A stretch of 64,000 nt of DNA, from positions 1 through 64,000 of the forward strand of contig NZ_BOOR01000042.1 in NCBI RefSeq assembly GCF_016863335.1. Direction: 5' to 3'. The notes under the pieces were generated by a model. It made no database searches. It was not told where the DNA came from and saw only the letters and a list, made by a program, of their open reading frames with translations. Numbering within the stretch: the stretch's first letter is position 1; every line of letters starts with the position of its first letter. The position numbers were made by a program, and so were the translations under genes. This DNA is from Planotetraspora thailandica. GTDB lineage: Bacteria > Actinomycetota > Actinomycetes > Streptosporangiales > Streptosporangiaceae. Positions 1-7,249 of this stretch are shown here, piece by piece.

Positions 1-254
1 TGATCATGCACCCCTTGGCCGTGATCACACACCCCTTGGCCGTGATCATGCACCCCTTGGCCGTGATCACACACCCCTTGGCCGTGATCATGCAGAAGTT
101 CGACGACACGCCCGCTCACCTGCCCATCCCCTTCCCGTGATCATGCAGAAGTTCGCGAACATGGCCGCCCACCTGGGCAAACCCACATCGTGATCATGCA
201 GAAGTTCGCGGAAAGGGCCGTTCACCTGGCCGTACGGCTGACGTGATCATGCAC
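1..254 (+). repeat. Left tandem repeat array (21-bp and 53-bp units)
   Basis: Four 21-bp units begin at 1, 22, 43 and 64, alternating between TGATCATGCA and TGATCACACA followed by CCCCTTGGCCG. Three 53-bp units then begin at 85, 138 and 191, each opening with TGATCATGCAGAAGTTCG, and a partial unit begins at 244. The 35 bases between the 18-bp cores are only partly conserved, but all contain CACCTG near the middle. The array may continue left of the window. The same unit occurs in inverted orientation beyond the acetyltransferase gene. Confidence 0.93.
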
Positions 255-297
255 TGTCAGACCGTACGGCGCAGGCCCGGCCGGGCACGGAACCGGA

Positions 298-1086
298 TCA
301 GCCCCGCACGAGGTAGGTCCAGGTCTCGACGGTCCGGAAGCCGAGGAGCTCGTAAAGCGGAAGGCCGTCCGTGCTGGCCTGCAGGAACGCCACTCGGACG
401 CCGTCGGCGAACCCGTCGCGCATGACCGCCTCAGTGGCGGCCCTGCCATATCCGCGCCGCCGGTGGGCCGGCGGGGTCGCGATGTTGTAGATGCCGAGAT
501 AGTCCCCGACGCGCAGCCCGAAGCCCGTGGCGACCGGCTCTCCGTCGACCTCGACGAGATAGCCCGCGGCGCCCGGCATGTCGAGAATCTCCGGCTGGGC
601 CAGCCGCGACATGATCTCGATGGGCGCCTCGAATCCGGCGGCCAGAGCGACGCCGTAGGCCTCGTGGTCCTTCGCGTCGATCCTCCGCACCGAGTAGGGC
701 CCTGAGGCGGGCTCCACGTCAGTGGCCGTGGTCGCCATCAGCGGAAGCTGCATGCGACCGTTCAGTCCGAAATGCGCCGCCACCTCCGTAAGCTCCGGAG
801 TCGGCTCTCCTCGGACCTGGATGCACCACGGAACAGAGCTCTCCGCCAGCGTGCGGGCGAATTCCGCCACCTCGTCCGCATCCGGCTCGCGGGTGTCGGT
901 GAAGACGCCGTTCAGGTGCGGCAACGGCAGGCCGGAGACGATCAGGCGAGTGCCGTGCCTTCCACGCACGCCCCGGGCCTCCGGCCACGCCGCAACCAGT
1001 TCCTCGAAGGTGAGCAGGAGCGCCCTCGTCACCTCGTCGACTGAGATCTCGAGTTCCAGATCACCCATTGGGCCACACATCCCCAC
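298..1086 (-). CDS. GNAT-family N-acetyltransferase
   Basis: This is a 262-residue cytosolic protein whose C-terminal third (about residues 130-262) is a GNAT fold. The acetyl-CoA pyrophosphate-binding motif A, RRRGYGRA, lies near residues 209-216, after the usual beta strand (YLGIYNIATPP). The N-terminal half looks like a degenerate second GNAT-like lobe, as in two-lobed members of the family. The substrate cannot be told. The start is uncertain: GTG at 1086, with in-frame ATG codons at 1080 and 1068; none has a clear ribosome site. It stands alone between two inverted repeat arrays, so it has no operon partner. The enzyme class is well supported. Confidence 0.85.
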   Translation of the reverse strand: MGMCGPMGDLELEISVDEVTRALLLTFEELVAAWPEARGVRGRHGTRLIVSGLPLPHLNGVFTDTREPDADEVAEFARTLAESSVPWCIQVRGEPTPELTEVAAHFGLNGRMQLPLMATTATDVEPASGPYSVRRIDAKDHEAYGVALAAGFEAPIEIMSRLAQPEILDMPGAAGYLVEVDGEPVATGFGLRVGDYLGIYNIATPPAHRRRGYGRAATEAVMRDGFADGVRVAFLQASTDGLPLYELLGFRTVETWTYLVRG

Positions 1087-1195
1087 GAATTATCGCCAAA
1101 CAGGCCGATAAAGGTAGCAGAGCCGAAAAACGGGATATCTCCGAGAGTCCGCGCTCGTGCGGCTTCTCCGCACAGGACTCGCGCCGGCGCCTCCG

Positions 1196-1435
1196 TGCAT
1201 GATCACGCACCATGTACGGCCAGGCAGACGCGGTTTCCGGCGAACTATTGCATGATCACGAAATGCGTTTTACCAGGTCAGCGGTCATGCCGCCGAACTT
1301 CTGCATGATCACGGCAAGGGTTGGGGCAGGCCAGGGGGCGTTTGCGCGAACTTCTGCATGATCACGCCCAAACAAAGAAACGTGATCACTTCCAACAAGG
1401 GAACATGATCACGCCCCAAACACAAACATGATCAC
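1196..1435 (-). repeat. Right tandem repeat array, inverted relative to the left one
   Basis: TGCATGATCAC occurs at 1196, 1249, 1302 and 1355, exactly 53 bp apart. Two copies extend to CGAACTTCTGCATGATCACG, the reverse complement of the left-array core; the copy at 1249 has one change (ACTATTGCATG). Further TGATCAC copies at 1383, 1406 and 1429 are 23-24 bp apart. The layout therefore mirrors the left array: 53-bp units next to the gene and short units outside. Apart from the array, the stretch 1087-1451 contains nothing recognisable as a gene. Confidence 0.93.
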
Positions 1436-1451
1436 GCCCAAGAAAGGGGGG

Positions 1452-2513
1452 TCATCTCAAGGGGGCGGTGGAGGCGCGGACGACCATGGTGACGGGGAGG
1501 AGGAGCGACCGGGGATGGCGGGTCGGGTCGTCGATGCAGTCGAGCAGCATCCGGGCGGCCTCGGCCCCGATGTCGTGGTGGGGAACCCGCACGGTCGTCA
1601 GCGGCGGGCGCAGCTTGTCCAGGTAGGGCATGTCGTTGAAGCCCACCACGCTGATCTCCTCCGGGCAGGAGATGCCCCGCTCGGCGAAGACGTCGTAGCT
1701 GCCGAGCGCGATGAGGTCGTTGCCCGCGACGATGGCGGTGAACGGCGTGGCCCGGTCGAGCAGTTCGCGGGTCGCGGCGGCGCCGTCCGCCTCGTTCCAG
1801 TGCGCGCACTCGACGATCAGGCGGGAGTCGTCCTCCAGCCCGTGATCCCGTACGGCATGCCGGAAGGCCCGCGCTCGCACGACGCCCGTCGAGGTGCTGT
1901 GCGGCCCCGCCAGATGCGCGATCCTCGTGTGGCCCAGATCCACGAGGTGCCGTACGGCCAGGGCGATGCCGGTGGCGTCGTCGGCCGTGACGCACGGGAT
2001 CGCCAGGTTCTCGGTACGCCGGTTGACCAGCACCATCTTCACGCCCTGCTCGTGAAGCTTCTCGAGGAAGGGGTGATCCAGGCGAGCGGTGGCGACGATG
2101 AGGCCCTCGACCTGCCGGGAGCGCAACGAGTCGATCCGGGAGCGTTCGCGCTCGGGGTCGTTGTCGGTGTTGACGATCCAGGCGCTGTATCCCTCCGCTT
2201 CGAGGACGTTCTCGATGCCCCGCACGATCGGCGGGAAGAGCGGGTTGGTCAGGTCGGGGATGACCAGGCCGATCGTGCTCGACTTGGCGGTCTTGAGGCT
2301 GCGCGCGATCGGGTTCGGCTGGTAGCCGAGCGTCTTGGCGGCCTTCATCACCCGTCTGGCCGTCTCGGCGCTGACGAGGCGGCGCGTGCTCGGGTTCAGG
2401 GCACGCGAGGCGGTGGCCGCGTGCACCCCGGCCGCCTCGGCGACGTCCCGGAGGGTCGGCGGCTGGCCTCGCCTGACCTCCCCCGCCGGAGGTGAGGGCT
2501 GGTTGGGGCTCAT
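1452..2513 (-). CDS. LacI-family transcriptional regulator
   Basis: This 353-residue DNA-binding repressor has an N-terminal LacI helix-turn-helix (TLRDVAEAAGVHAATASRAL, residues 20-39) and hinge, then a periplasmic-binding-protein-like effector domain (IGLVIPDLTNPLFP from about residue 81). Length and order are typical. The ATG at 2513 overlaps the MFS stop codon (ATGA), so it is the last gene of a three-gene leftward operon. It is the obvious candidate to bind the five GCRAACGANTGC palindromes at 4.75, 4.83, 11.54, 12.70 and 45.62 kb, which have the LacI-family operator form with a central CG. The effector is unknown, and the pairing with these sites is inferred. Confidence 0.93.
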   Translation of the reverse strand: MSPNQPSPPAGEVRRGQPPTLRDVAEAAGVHAATASRALNPSTRRLVSAETARRVMKAAKTLGYQPNPIARSLKTAKSSTIGLVIPDLTNPLFPPIVRGIENVLEAEGYSAWIVNTDNDPERERSRIDSLRSRQVEGLIVATARLDHPFLEKLHEQGVKMVLVNRRTENLAIPCVTADDATGIALAVRHLVDLGHTRIAHLAGPHSTSTGVVRARAFRHAVRDHGLEDDSRLIVECAHWNEADGAAATRELLDRATPFTAIVAGNDLIALGSYDVFAERGISCPEEISVVGFNDMPYLDKLRPPLTTVRVPHHDIGAEAARMLLDCIDDPTRHPRSLLLPVTMVVRASTAPLR

Positions 2514-3700
2514 CGGCCGGGCTCTCCTTCGGGTCGGGTCCAACGCATGCGTCCCAAGGTGGCGATCAGGCCGAACGGCACCGCGACGGCGACCGTCCAG
2601 CCGAAGACCTCGGCGTACCTGTGGCTCTCCGCGAGACCTCCGACCAGCACGGCGTAGACGGCGCTGCCGAGGAACAGGGCCCCGGCAAAAGCCGACACGA
2701 CCATGGCTCGCGCCTCCGGCAGCACCTCGGTCGCCCATGTCTGCAGCGACGAGTGCATCGAGGCCCAGGCGAGGCCGAGGAGACCCGCGGTCACCAGCGC
2801 CATGCCCGGCGACCGGGACACGGCGGTCAGTCCACACGCGATCGTGGCTGCGGCGGCGCCGAGCGCGATGAGCCGCGACACGTGCATGCGGTGCGAAAGC
2901 GCGCCCGCCAGGGGGGCGAACCCAAGCACGGCAACACCGTACACGGCGGTGACGGCACCGGCGACGAACGGGCTCGCCCCGGCGGCCTCGACGGCGGAGG
3001 GCAGCAGCGTGAGCGACCCGAGCAGCACGGCGCCCTCGACGAACGCCAGGGCCAGCACGAGCCTGGCCGGCCCCGACCGGGCGACGGTCAGCAGCGGCGC
3101 GAGGATCCCGGCGTCGGCGCGCACGAGCGGCGGGCGGGGAAGCCGGCCGAGGGCGATCGCCAGGATCAGCGCCGCCGCACCGGTCACCACGAAGGCGAGC
3201 CGCCAGCTGGTGAACTGCACGAGCACGCCTCCCCCGGCGGAGGCGACGGCCGTTCCGAGCGCGACTCCGGCCATCAGCCCGGTCACGTCGCGCTGCCGGC
3301 GTACGGCGGGCACGGTGTCGCCGATGTAGATCAGGCTGGCCGGCACCGCCGCGCTGAAACACGCGCCCGCGAATCCCCTGGCCACGCCGAGCTCGAACGC
3401 GCTGGTTGAGAACGCCGCCGCGGCCGACCCGATCGCCGACAGCGACATCGCGATCCGCATGGTCCTGACCAGCCCGAGGTGGTCGGAGACCATGCCCCAG
3501 AACGGCTGCATCAGCCCGTATGCGAGGAAGTACGCACCCGCCGCGGTGACCACCGCGGACAGCGGGGCGCCGAGGTCGTGCGCCATCGCTATCAGCATCG
3601 GCGGCATCAGGAACCTGTCGAGCGTGCTGACGAACGCCACCAGCCGCAGCAGCCGCGGCGAGCCCTGCCGCGAGGGCGCCCGCGAAGCCGGCGCCGTCAT
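2510..3700 (-). CDS. MFS transporter
   Basis: This 396-residue integral membrane protein has about twelve hydrophobic segments and the MFS loop signature after helix 2 (GMVSDHLGLVRTMRIAM, a D-x3-G-x2-R pattern). Its size fits a 12-helix major facilitator permease. It overlaps the upstream binding-protein-like gene and the downstream LacI gene by four bases each (ATGA), implying one transcript with coupled translation. The substrate cannot be read from sequence. Because the operon carries the LacI gene and faces an ABC importer across an operator-bearing promoter, it may export or import the same compound or an intermediate. Confidence 0.9.
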   Translation of the reverse strand: MTAPASRAPSRQGSPRLLRLVAFVSTLDRFLMPPMLIAMAHDLGAPLSAVVTAAGAYFLAYGLMQPFWGMVSDHLGLVRTMRIAMSLSAIGSAAAAFSTSAFELGVARGFAGACFSAAVPASLIYIGDTVPAVRRQRDVTGLMAGVALGTAVASAGGGVLVQFTSWRLAFVVTGAAALILAIALGRLPRPPLVRADAGILAPLLTVARSGPARLVLALAFVEGAVLLGSLTLLPSAVEAAGASPFVAGAVTAVYGVAVLGFAPLAGALSHRMHVSRLIALGAAAATIACGLTAVSRSPGMALVTAGLLGLAWASMHSSLQTWATEVLPEARAMVVSAFAGALFLGSAVYAVLVGGLAESHRYAEVFGWTVAVAVPFGLIATLGRMRWTRPEGEPGR

Positions 3701-4692
3701 CGCCTCGCGGCCGGGTCGGTGAAGCCACGGGCAGGGTCGGTGAAGCCACGGGCAGGGCCGGCGGCACCACGGACAGAAACAGCAGAGCCACGGGCCGGAG
3801 AGATAAGGCCGCGGGCAGGGTCGAGTGCGGTGGCGAGCACGTCGGCTCCGTCGACGATCGCGGGCAGATATCTGCGCCGCAGCCCCACCACGGTCTCCAT
3901 CGAGGCGAGGTCCACCTCGCCGTCCGCGACGAGCCCCTCGTCGGGGTCCTTCAGCCGGTCGAGATACCGCGCGGCCAGCGCCTCGGGCAGCCGCAGGGCC
4001 TGCGCGGCCTCCTCGACGACCAGCTCGTCGAGGCTTCCGGCGAGGACGCGGGCAGCCGTCTCGCGCAGGGCAGCCGCCAGCGCCTCGACCTGCGGCCTCG
4101 TGCGGTCGCCCGCCACGCTGAGGACCGTCCCGAGGTACGGCCGGCAGACGTCGGCGAGGCTGCCGAGCCGTACGGCGCCGGCGGCCTCGGCCCGCAACTC
4201 GTTGCCGGCGTTGAGCATGGTCGCGTCGCAGTCGCCCGCGAGGAGCGCGTCAAGGCGTTTGGGGGTGGAGCCGAGGGCGACCACCTGGTAGTCGTCCCGG
4301 CTGAGGCCGATGGACTCGAGCAGGGCGTACAGGCCGAAGGCGAAGCCGGAGCCCGGCACGTCGACGCCGATGGTCGCGCCCTTCAGCACAGCCGCGGTGG
4401 CGTGCGTGGGACGGGCGTAGACGCCGAGGCCGAGCCCCCGGTCGATCGCCGCGACGATGCGCACGTCGGCCGTCCCGCCCAACGGGTTGCGGGGGTCGAA
4501 CCGGTAGGCGATCACGTTGTCCGGGCTGGTGAGCGCCGCGTCGAGCTCGCCGTCGAGCAGGGCGCGGAACTGGCCGGGCGAGGAGGGCACCGGCTTCTCC
4601 GTCACGTCAAGGTCACCGAGCAGTCCGGCCCGCCTGCCGACGCGCAGCAGGACGGAGGGGCTGAAGGCCCCGACCACGAGACGCCGTGTCAC
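3697..4692 (-). CDS. NMT1/SsuA-type substrate-binding-like protein without a signal peptide
   Basis: This 331-residue protein has a type-2 periplasmic-binding fold of the nitrate/sulfonate/thiamine-precursor kind: an N-terminal strand, then ALLDGELDAALTSPDN (about 45-60), a hinge VLKGATIGVDVPGS and LLAGDCDATMLNAG. No signal peptide or lipobox is visible, which is unusual for an ABC binding protein; it may be cytosolic, act as a sensor or enzyme, or use another export route. The C-terminus is a low-complexity tail made by a 21-bp tandem duplication. It is the first gene of the leftward operon with the MFS and LacI genes, divergent from the ABC transporter operon. Confidence 0.7.
   Translation of the reverse strand: MTRRLVVGAFSPSVLLRVGRRAGLLGDLDVTEKPVPSSPGQFRALLDGELDAALTSPDNVIAYRFDPRNPLGGTADVRIVAAIDRGLGLGVYARPTHATAAVLKGATIGVDVPGSGFAFGLYALLESIGLSRDDYQVVALGSTPKRLDALLAGDCDATMLNAGNELRAEAAGAVRLGSLADVCRPYLGTVLSVAGDRTRPQVEALAAALRETAARVLAGSLDELVVEEAAQALRLPEALAARYLDRLKDPDEGLVADGEVDLASMETVVGLRRRYLPAIVDGADVLATALDPARGLISPARGSAVSVRGAAGPARGFTDPARGFTDPAARR
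3713..3775 (+). repeat. 21-bp tandem repeat in the 3' end of the binding-protein-like gene
   Basis: Two identical 21-bp units (GGGTCGGTGAAGCCACGGGC plus A) at 3713-3733 and 3734-3754 are followed by a diverged third copy at 3755-3775. On the coding (minus) strand they produce the repeated residues PARGFTD near the C-terminus. The reading frame is kept, so copy-number changes would only alter tail length. Confidence 0.85.
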
Positions 4693-4750
4693 GATTTCGC
4701 AACTCCCGTTCAGCTCGTGCCGGTCTGGACCGACTCTTCACATGCTAGTA

Positions 4751-4762
4751 GCACTCGTTTGC
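4751..4762 (-). promoter_or_regulatory. LacI-type operator, site A
   Basis: GCAAACGAGTGC on the minus strand lies 59 bp upstream of the leftward binding-protein-like gene. It matches the GCRAACGANTGC family shared by five sites in the window, with one imperfect half-site. Its position suggests control of the leftward operon, including the LacI gene itself. Confidence 0.7.
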
Positions 4763-4830
4763 AGGGGCTCTTGTGAACCCCCGTGCACCTCTTGACACTG
4801 CCAGGATCAAACCGCATGCTGCTGGCCAGC

Positions 4831-4842
4831 GCAATCGTTTGC
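4831..4842 (-). promoter_or_regulatory. LacI-type operator, site B
   Basis: GCAATCGTTTGC on the plus strand reads GCAAACGATTGC on the minus strand, identical to site D at 12.70 kb. It is embedded in CGCAATCGTTTGCG. It lies 40 bp upstream of the ATG at 4882 and downstream of a TTGACA -35-like hexamer at about 4793, a position suited to repression of the ABC transporter operon. Confidence 0.75.
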
Positions 4843-4881
4843 GTTAAATCTATGCGGCAAATGGCTCACAGAGGAGGGCTC

Positions 4882-6351
4882 ATGACCGCTTCACCCCCCA
4901 GCGACCCGGAGATCCCCGGAGACCTCCCGGTTTCGCGCCGACGCGGTCCAGACAGCCGTCCCGGGCACGACCGCGAAACCGGCGCCCGGCCCAGCGTGAC
5001 CGGCGACCGCGAAACCGGCCCCCGGCTCAGCGCGACCAGCGACCGCGAAACCGGCGCCCGGCCCAGCGCGACCCGCGACCGAGACGGCGGGCCCCGCCGT
5101 CACCGCGAAGCCGGCCCCCGGCGTACACATGGCATGCGTGCGGCGATGTCGGCGGTGGCGCTCGGCGTCGCGGGCGCCCTGACCTTGGCGGCCTGCGGCA
5201 CGCGGCCGTCGGAGGTCGCGGCGGCCAAGACCGACAAACCGATCGTCGTCGGCATCTCCCTTCCCCTGACCGGCGACTTCGCCCAGCCGGGCAGCGAGGC
5301 CAAGCGCGGCTACGAGGTCTGGCGCGACATGGTCAACGCCAAGGGCGGCATCCTGGGCAGGAAGGTCGAGCTCAAGATCGCCGACGACGCGAGCAACCAG
5401 GACACCGTGGTCGCCGACTACACCAAGCTGATCACCCAGGACAAGGTGGACCTGCTGCTCGGCACGTTCTCCTCCCTGCTCAACTATCCCGCCTCGGCCG
5501 TTGCCGAGAAGAACGGCATGGTCTTCGTCGAGCCCGCCGGCGGCGCGCCCAATATGTTCACACGCAACTTCAAGTACCTCTTCTTCGCCCAGCCGGCGAC
5601 GGCGCCCCACCAGGCCGACGTGTTCGTGAACTGGGTCAAGACGCTGCCGGAGTCCGAGCGCCCGAAGACGGCGGCCTACCCGAGCCAGGACGACCCGTTC
5701 GCCCAGCCGGTGATCGACTCGATGCAGAAGCAGCTCGAGGCCCTCGGCGTGAAGACGGTCTACAGCCAGCTCTACCCCGCCGACACGACCAACTTCCAGA
5801 CCATCGCCAGCACGATGGCCAGCGAGAAGCCCGATCTCATCGCCCAGGGCGCAGTCTTCGAAGACGGCGTCGGCCTGGTCCGCGGCCTCAAGCAGCTCAA
5901 CTACTCCCCGAAGATCCTCTTCCAGACCTCCGCTCCCAGCAACGCCGGGCAGTACAGCGACGCCGTCGGCCTGCCCAACACCGAAGGCGTCTTCTACACG
6001 GTCAGCTGGAACGAGAAGGCGACGACCCCGCTCAACAGCGATTTCGTCTCCGCGTACAAGAAGGCCTACAACGCCGACCCCGCTGAGGACGCAGCCGACG
6101 CCTTCGCCGCCGCACAGGTGCTGCAGACCGCCACCGAGAAGGTGGGCGCGATCAACCAGGACAAGATCAGGGACTGGCTGCACGCCAACGAGGTGCAGAC
6201 GATCCTCGGCCCCCTGTCGTGGGAGGCGACCGGCGAGCCGAAGGGGCAGTTCCTGCTGGCCCAGTGGCAGTCGGGCAAGGTCGAGGTGGTCGCCCCCGCC
6301 GACGTCGCGACGTCGAAGACCGTCGTCAACCCCAAGCCCGCCTGGAAGTGA
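4882..6351 (+). CDS. Branched-chain amino acid-type ABC transporter substrate-binding lipoprotein
   Basis: This is the extracellular ligand-binding lipoprotein (LivK-like, type-1 periplasmic-binding fold) of the ABC importer that follows. The mature part begins after a lipobox, LTLAAC, and contains IVVGISLPLTGDFAQPG and GGILGRKVELKIADD, typical of the family. The ATG at 4882 has a strong GAGGAGGG ribosome site. This start leaves about 85 residues before the hydrophobic signal segment (MRAAMSAVALGVAGALTLAAC), mostly a 12-residue repeat around DRETGARPS. An internal start near the signal segment would look more normal but lacks a ribosome site. It is the first gene of the operon, downstream of operator B. 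The ligand is unknown. Confidence 0.88.
   Translation: MTASPPSDPEIPGDLPVSRRRGPDSRPGHDRETGARPSVTGDRETGPRLSATSDRETGARPSATRDRDGGPRRHREAGPRRTHGMRAAMSAVALGVAGALTLAACGTRPSEVAAAKTDKPIVVGISLPLTGDFAQPGSEAKRGYEVWRDMVNAKGGILGRKVELKIADDASNQDTVVADYTKLITQDKVDLLLGTFSSLLNYPASAVAEKNGMVFVEPAGGAPNMFTRNFKYLFFAQPATAPHQADVFVNWVKTLPESERPKTAAYPSQDDPFAQPVIDSMQKQLEALGVKTVYSQLYPADTTNFQTIASTMASEKPDLIAQGAVFEDGVGLVRGLKQLNYSPKILFQTSAPSNAGQYSDAVGLPNTEGVFYTVSWNEKATTPLNSDFVSAYKKAYNADPAEDAADAFAAAQVLQTATEKVGAINQDKIRDWLHANEVQTILGPLSWEATGEPKGQFLLAQWQSGKVEVVAPADVATSKTVVNPKPAWK
4969..5112 (+). repeat. 36-bp in-frame tandem repeat in the lipoprotein leader
   Basis: Units beginning GACCGCGAAACCGGC start at 4969, 5005 and 5041, with a diverged fourth at 5077, exactly 36 bp apart. 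Each encodes about 12 residues around DRETGARPSAT. A further partial copy (CACCGCGAAGCCGG) starts at 5101. The array lies between the best translation start and the signal-peptide region of the binding protein. Confidence 0.9.
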
Positions 6352-6370
6352 CGGCCGAGGAGCTCCCCCT

Positions 6371-7249
6371 ATGACACAACTCGTCCAGGCGATCGTGCTC
6401 GGCCTGCTGATCGGCGGCGTCTACGCGCTGATGGCCTCCGGCCTCACCCTGATCTTCGGGGTCATGCGGATCATCAACGTCGCGCAGGGCGCCTTCCTGA
6501 TCCTCGTGGCCATGATCACGTGGTGGTTGTGGCGGGTGACCGGGATCGACCCGATCCTCGCCTCGGTGATCACCACGCCCCTCATGTTCGGCTTCGGATG
6601 GGTGGCCTACCGCCTCCTGCTGTCGCGGATCCGCGGGGCGTCGCCCTCGATGTCGGTCCTGCTGACCTTCGGATTCGCGCTCGTGATCGAGGGCGTCCTC
6701 AACGTCACCGCGGGCAACAAGTTCAAGTCGGCGACACCGTCGTACTTCGAGGAGTCCTTCCGGGTGGGGGCGATCTCGCTGCCCAAGGCGCAGGTCTTCG
6801 GCTTCGTCGCCGCCATGGTCGTGCTCGCCGCGCTCTACTACGTGCTGACCCGCACGTGGACGGGCCGGGCGATCCGCGCCGCCACCCAGAACCCGTCCGG
6901 AGCGGCCCTCGTCGGGGTCGGCGCCGCCGGCACCGCGGCCCTCGCGTTCGCGATCGGCAGCGCCACGACTGGCGTCGGCGGCTCGATCCTGTCGGTGCTT
7001 TATCCCTTTTTCCCTGCCTCCCACTACGACTGGATCTCACGGCTGCTCGGCATCGTCGTGCTCGGCGGCATGGGGAGCCTGCCCGGCGCCCTGGCGGGGG
7101 CCGGGATCCTCGGGCTGGCCGAGACGCTGACCGCGACATACGGGTCGCTGAACTGGTCGACCCTCGTCTTCTACATCGTGATCATGGTGGTCCTGCTGAT
7201 CCGCCCGCAGGGGCTCTTCGGCGCGAAGTTACGCGAGGACACCGTATGA
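6371..7249 (+). CDS. Branched-chain amino acid-type ABC permease (LivH family)
   Basis: This 292-residue inner-membrane permease has about eight hydrophobic helices and the family opening GLLIGGVYALMASGLTLIFG and MRIINVAQGAF. It is one half of the translocation pore of the importer and pairs with the LivM part of the next gene. The ATG lies behind GAGGAG (6358-6363), seven bases upstream. Its stop overlaps the next start (ATGA at 7246-7249), so translation is coupled. Substrate specificity cannot be inferred, because this transporter family also takes up aromatic acids, amides and urea. Confidence 0.93.
   Translation: MTQLVQAIVLGLLIGGVYALMASGLTLIFGVMRIINVAQGAFLILVAMITWWLWRVTGIDPILASVITTPLMFGFGWVAYRLLLSRIRGASPSMSVLLTFGFALVIEGVLNVTAGNKFKSATPSYFEESFRVGAISLPKAQVFGFVAAMVVLAALYYVLTRTWTGRAIRAATQNPSGAALVGVGAAGTAALAFAIGSATTGVGGSILSVLYPFFPASHYDWISRLLGIVVLGGMGSLPGALAGAGILGLAETLTATYGSLNWSTLVFYIVIMVVLLIRPQGLFGAKLREDTV

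Noticed and set aside
85-254. CRISPR-like array (18-bp repeats with 35-bp spacers at 53-bp period)
   Set aside because: The supposed spacers share internal sequence (CACCTG and neighbours), the same units occur inverted on the other side of the gene, only four units exist, and no cas gene is in the window.
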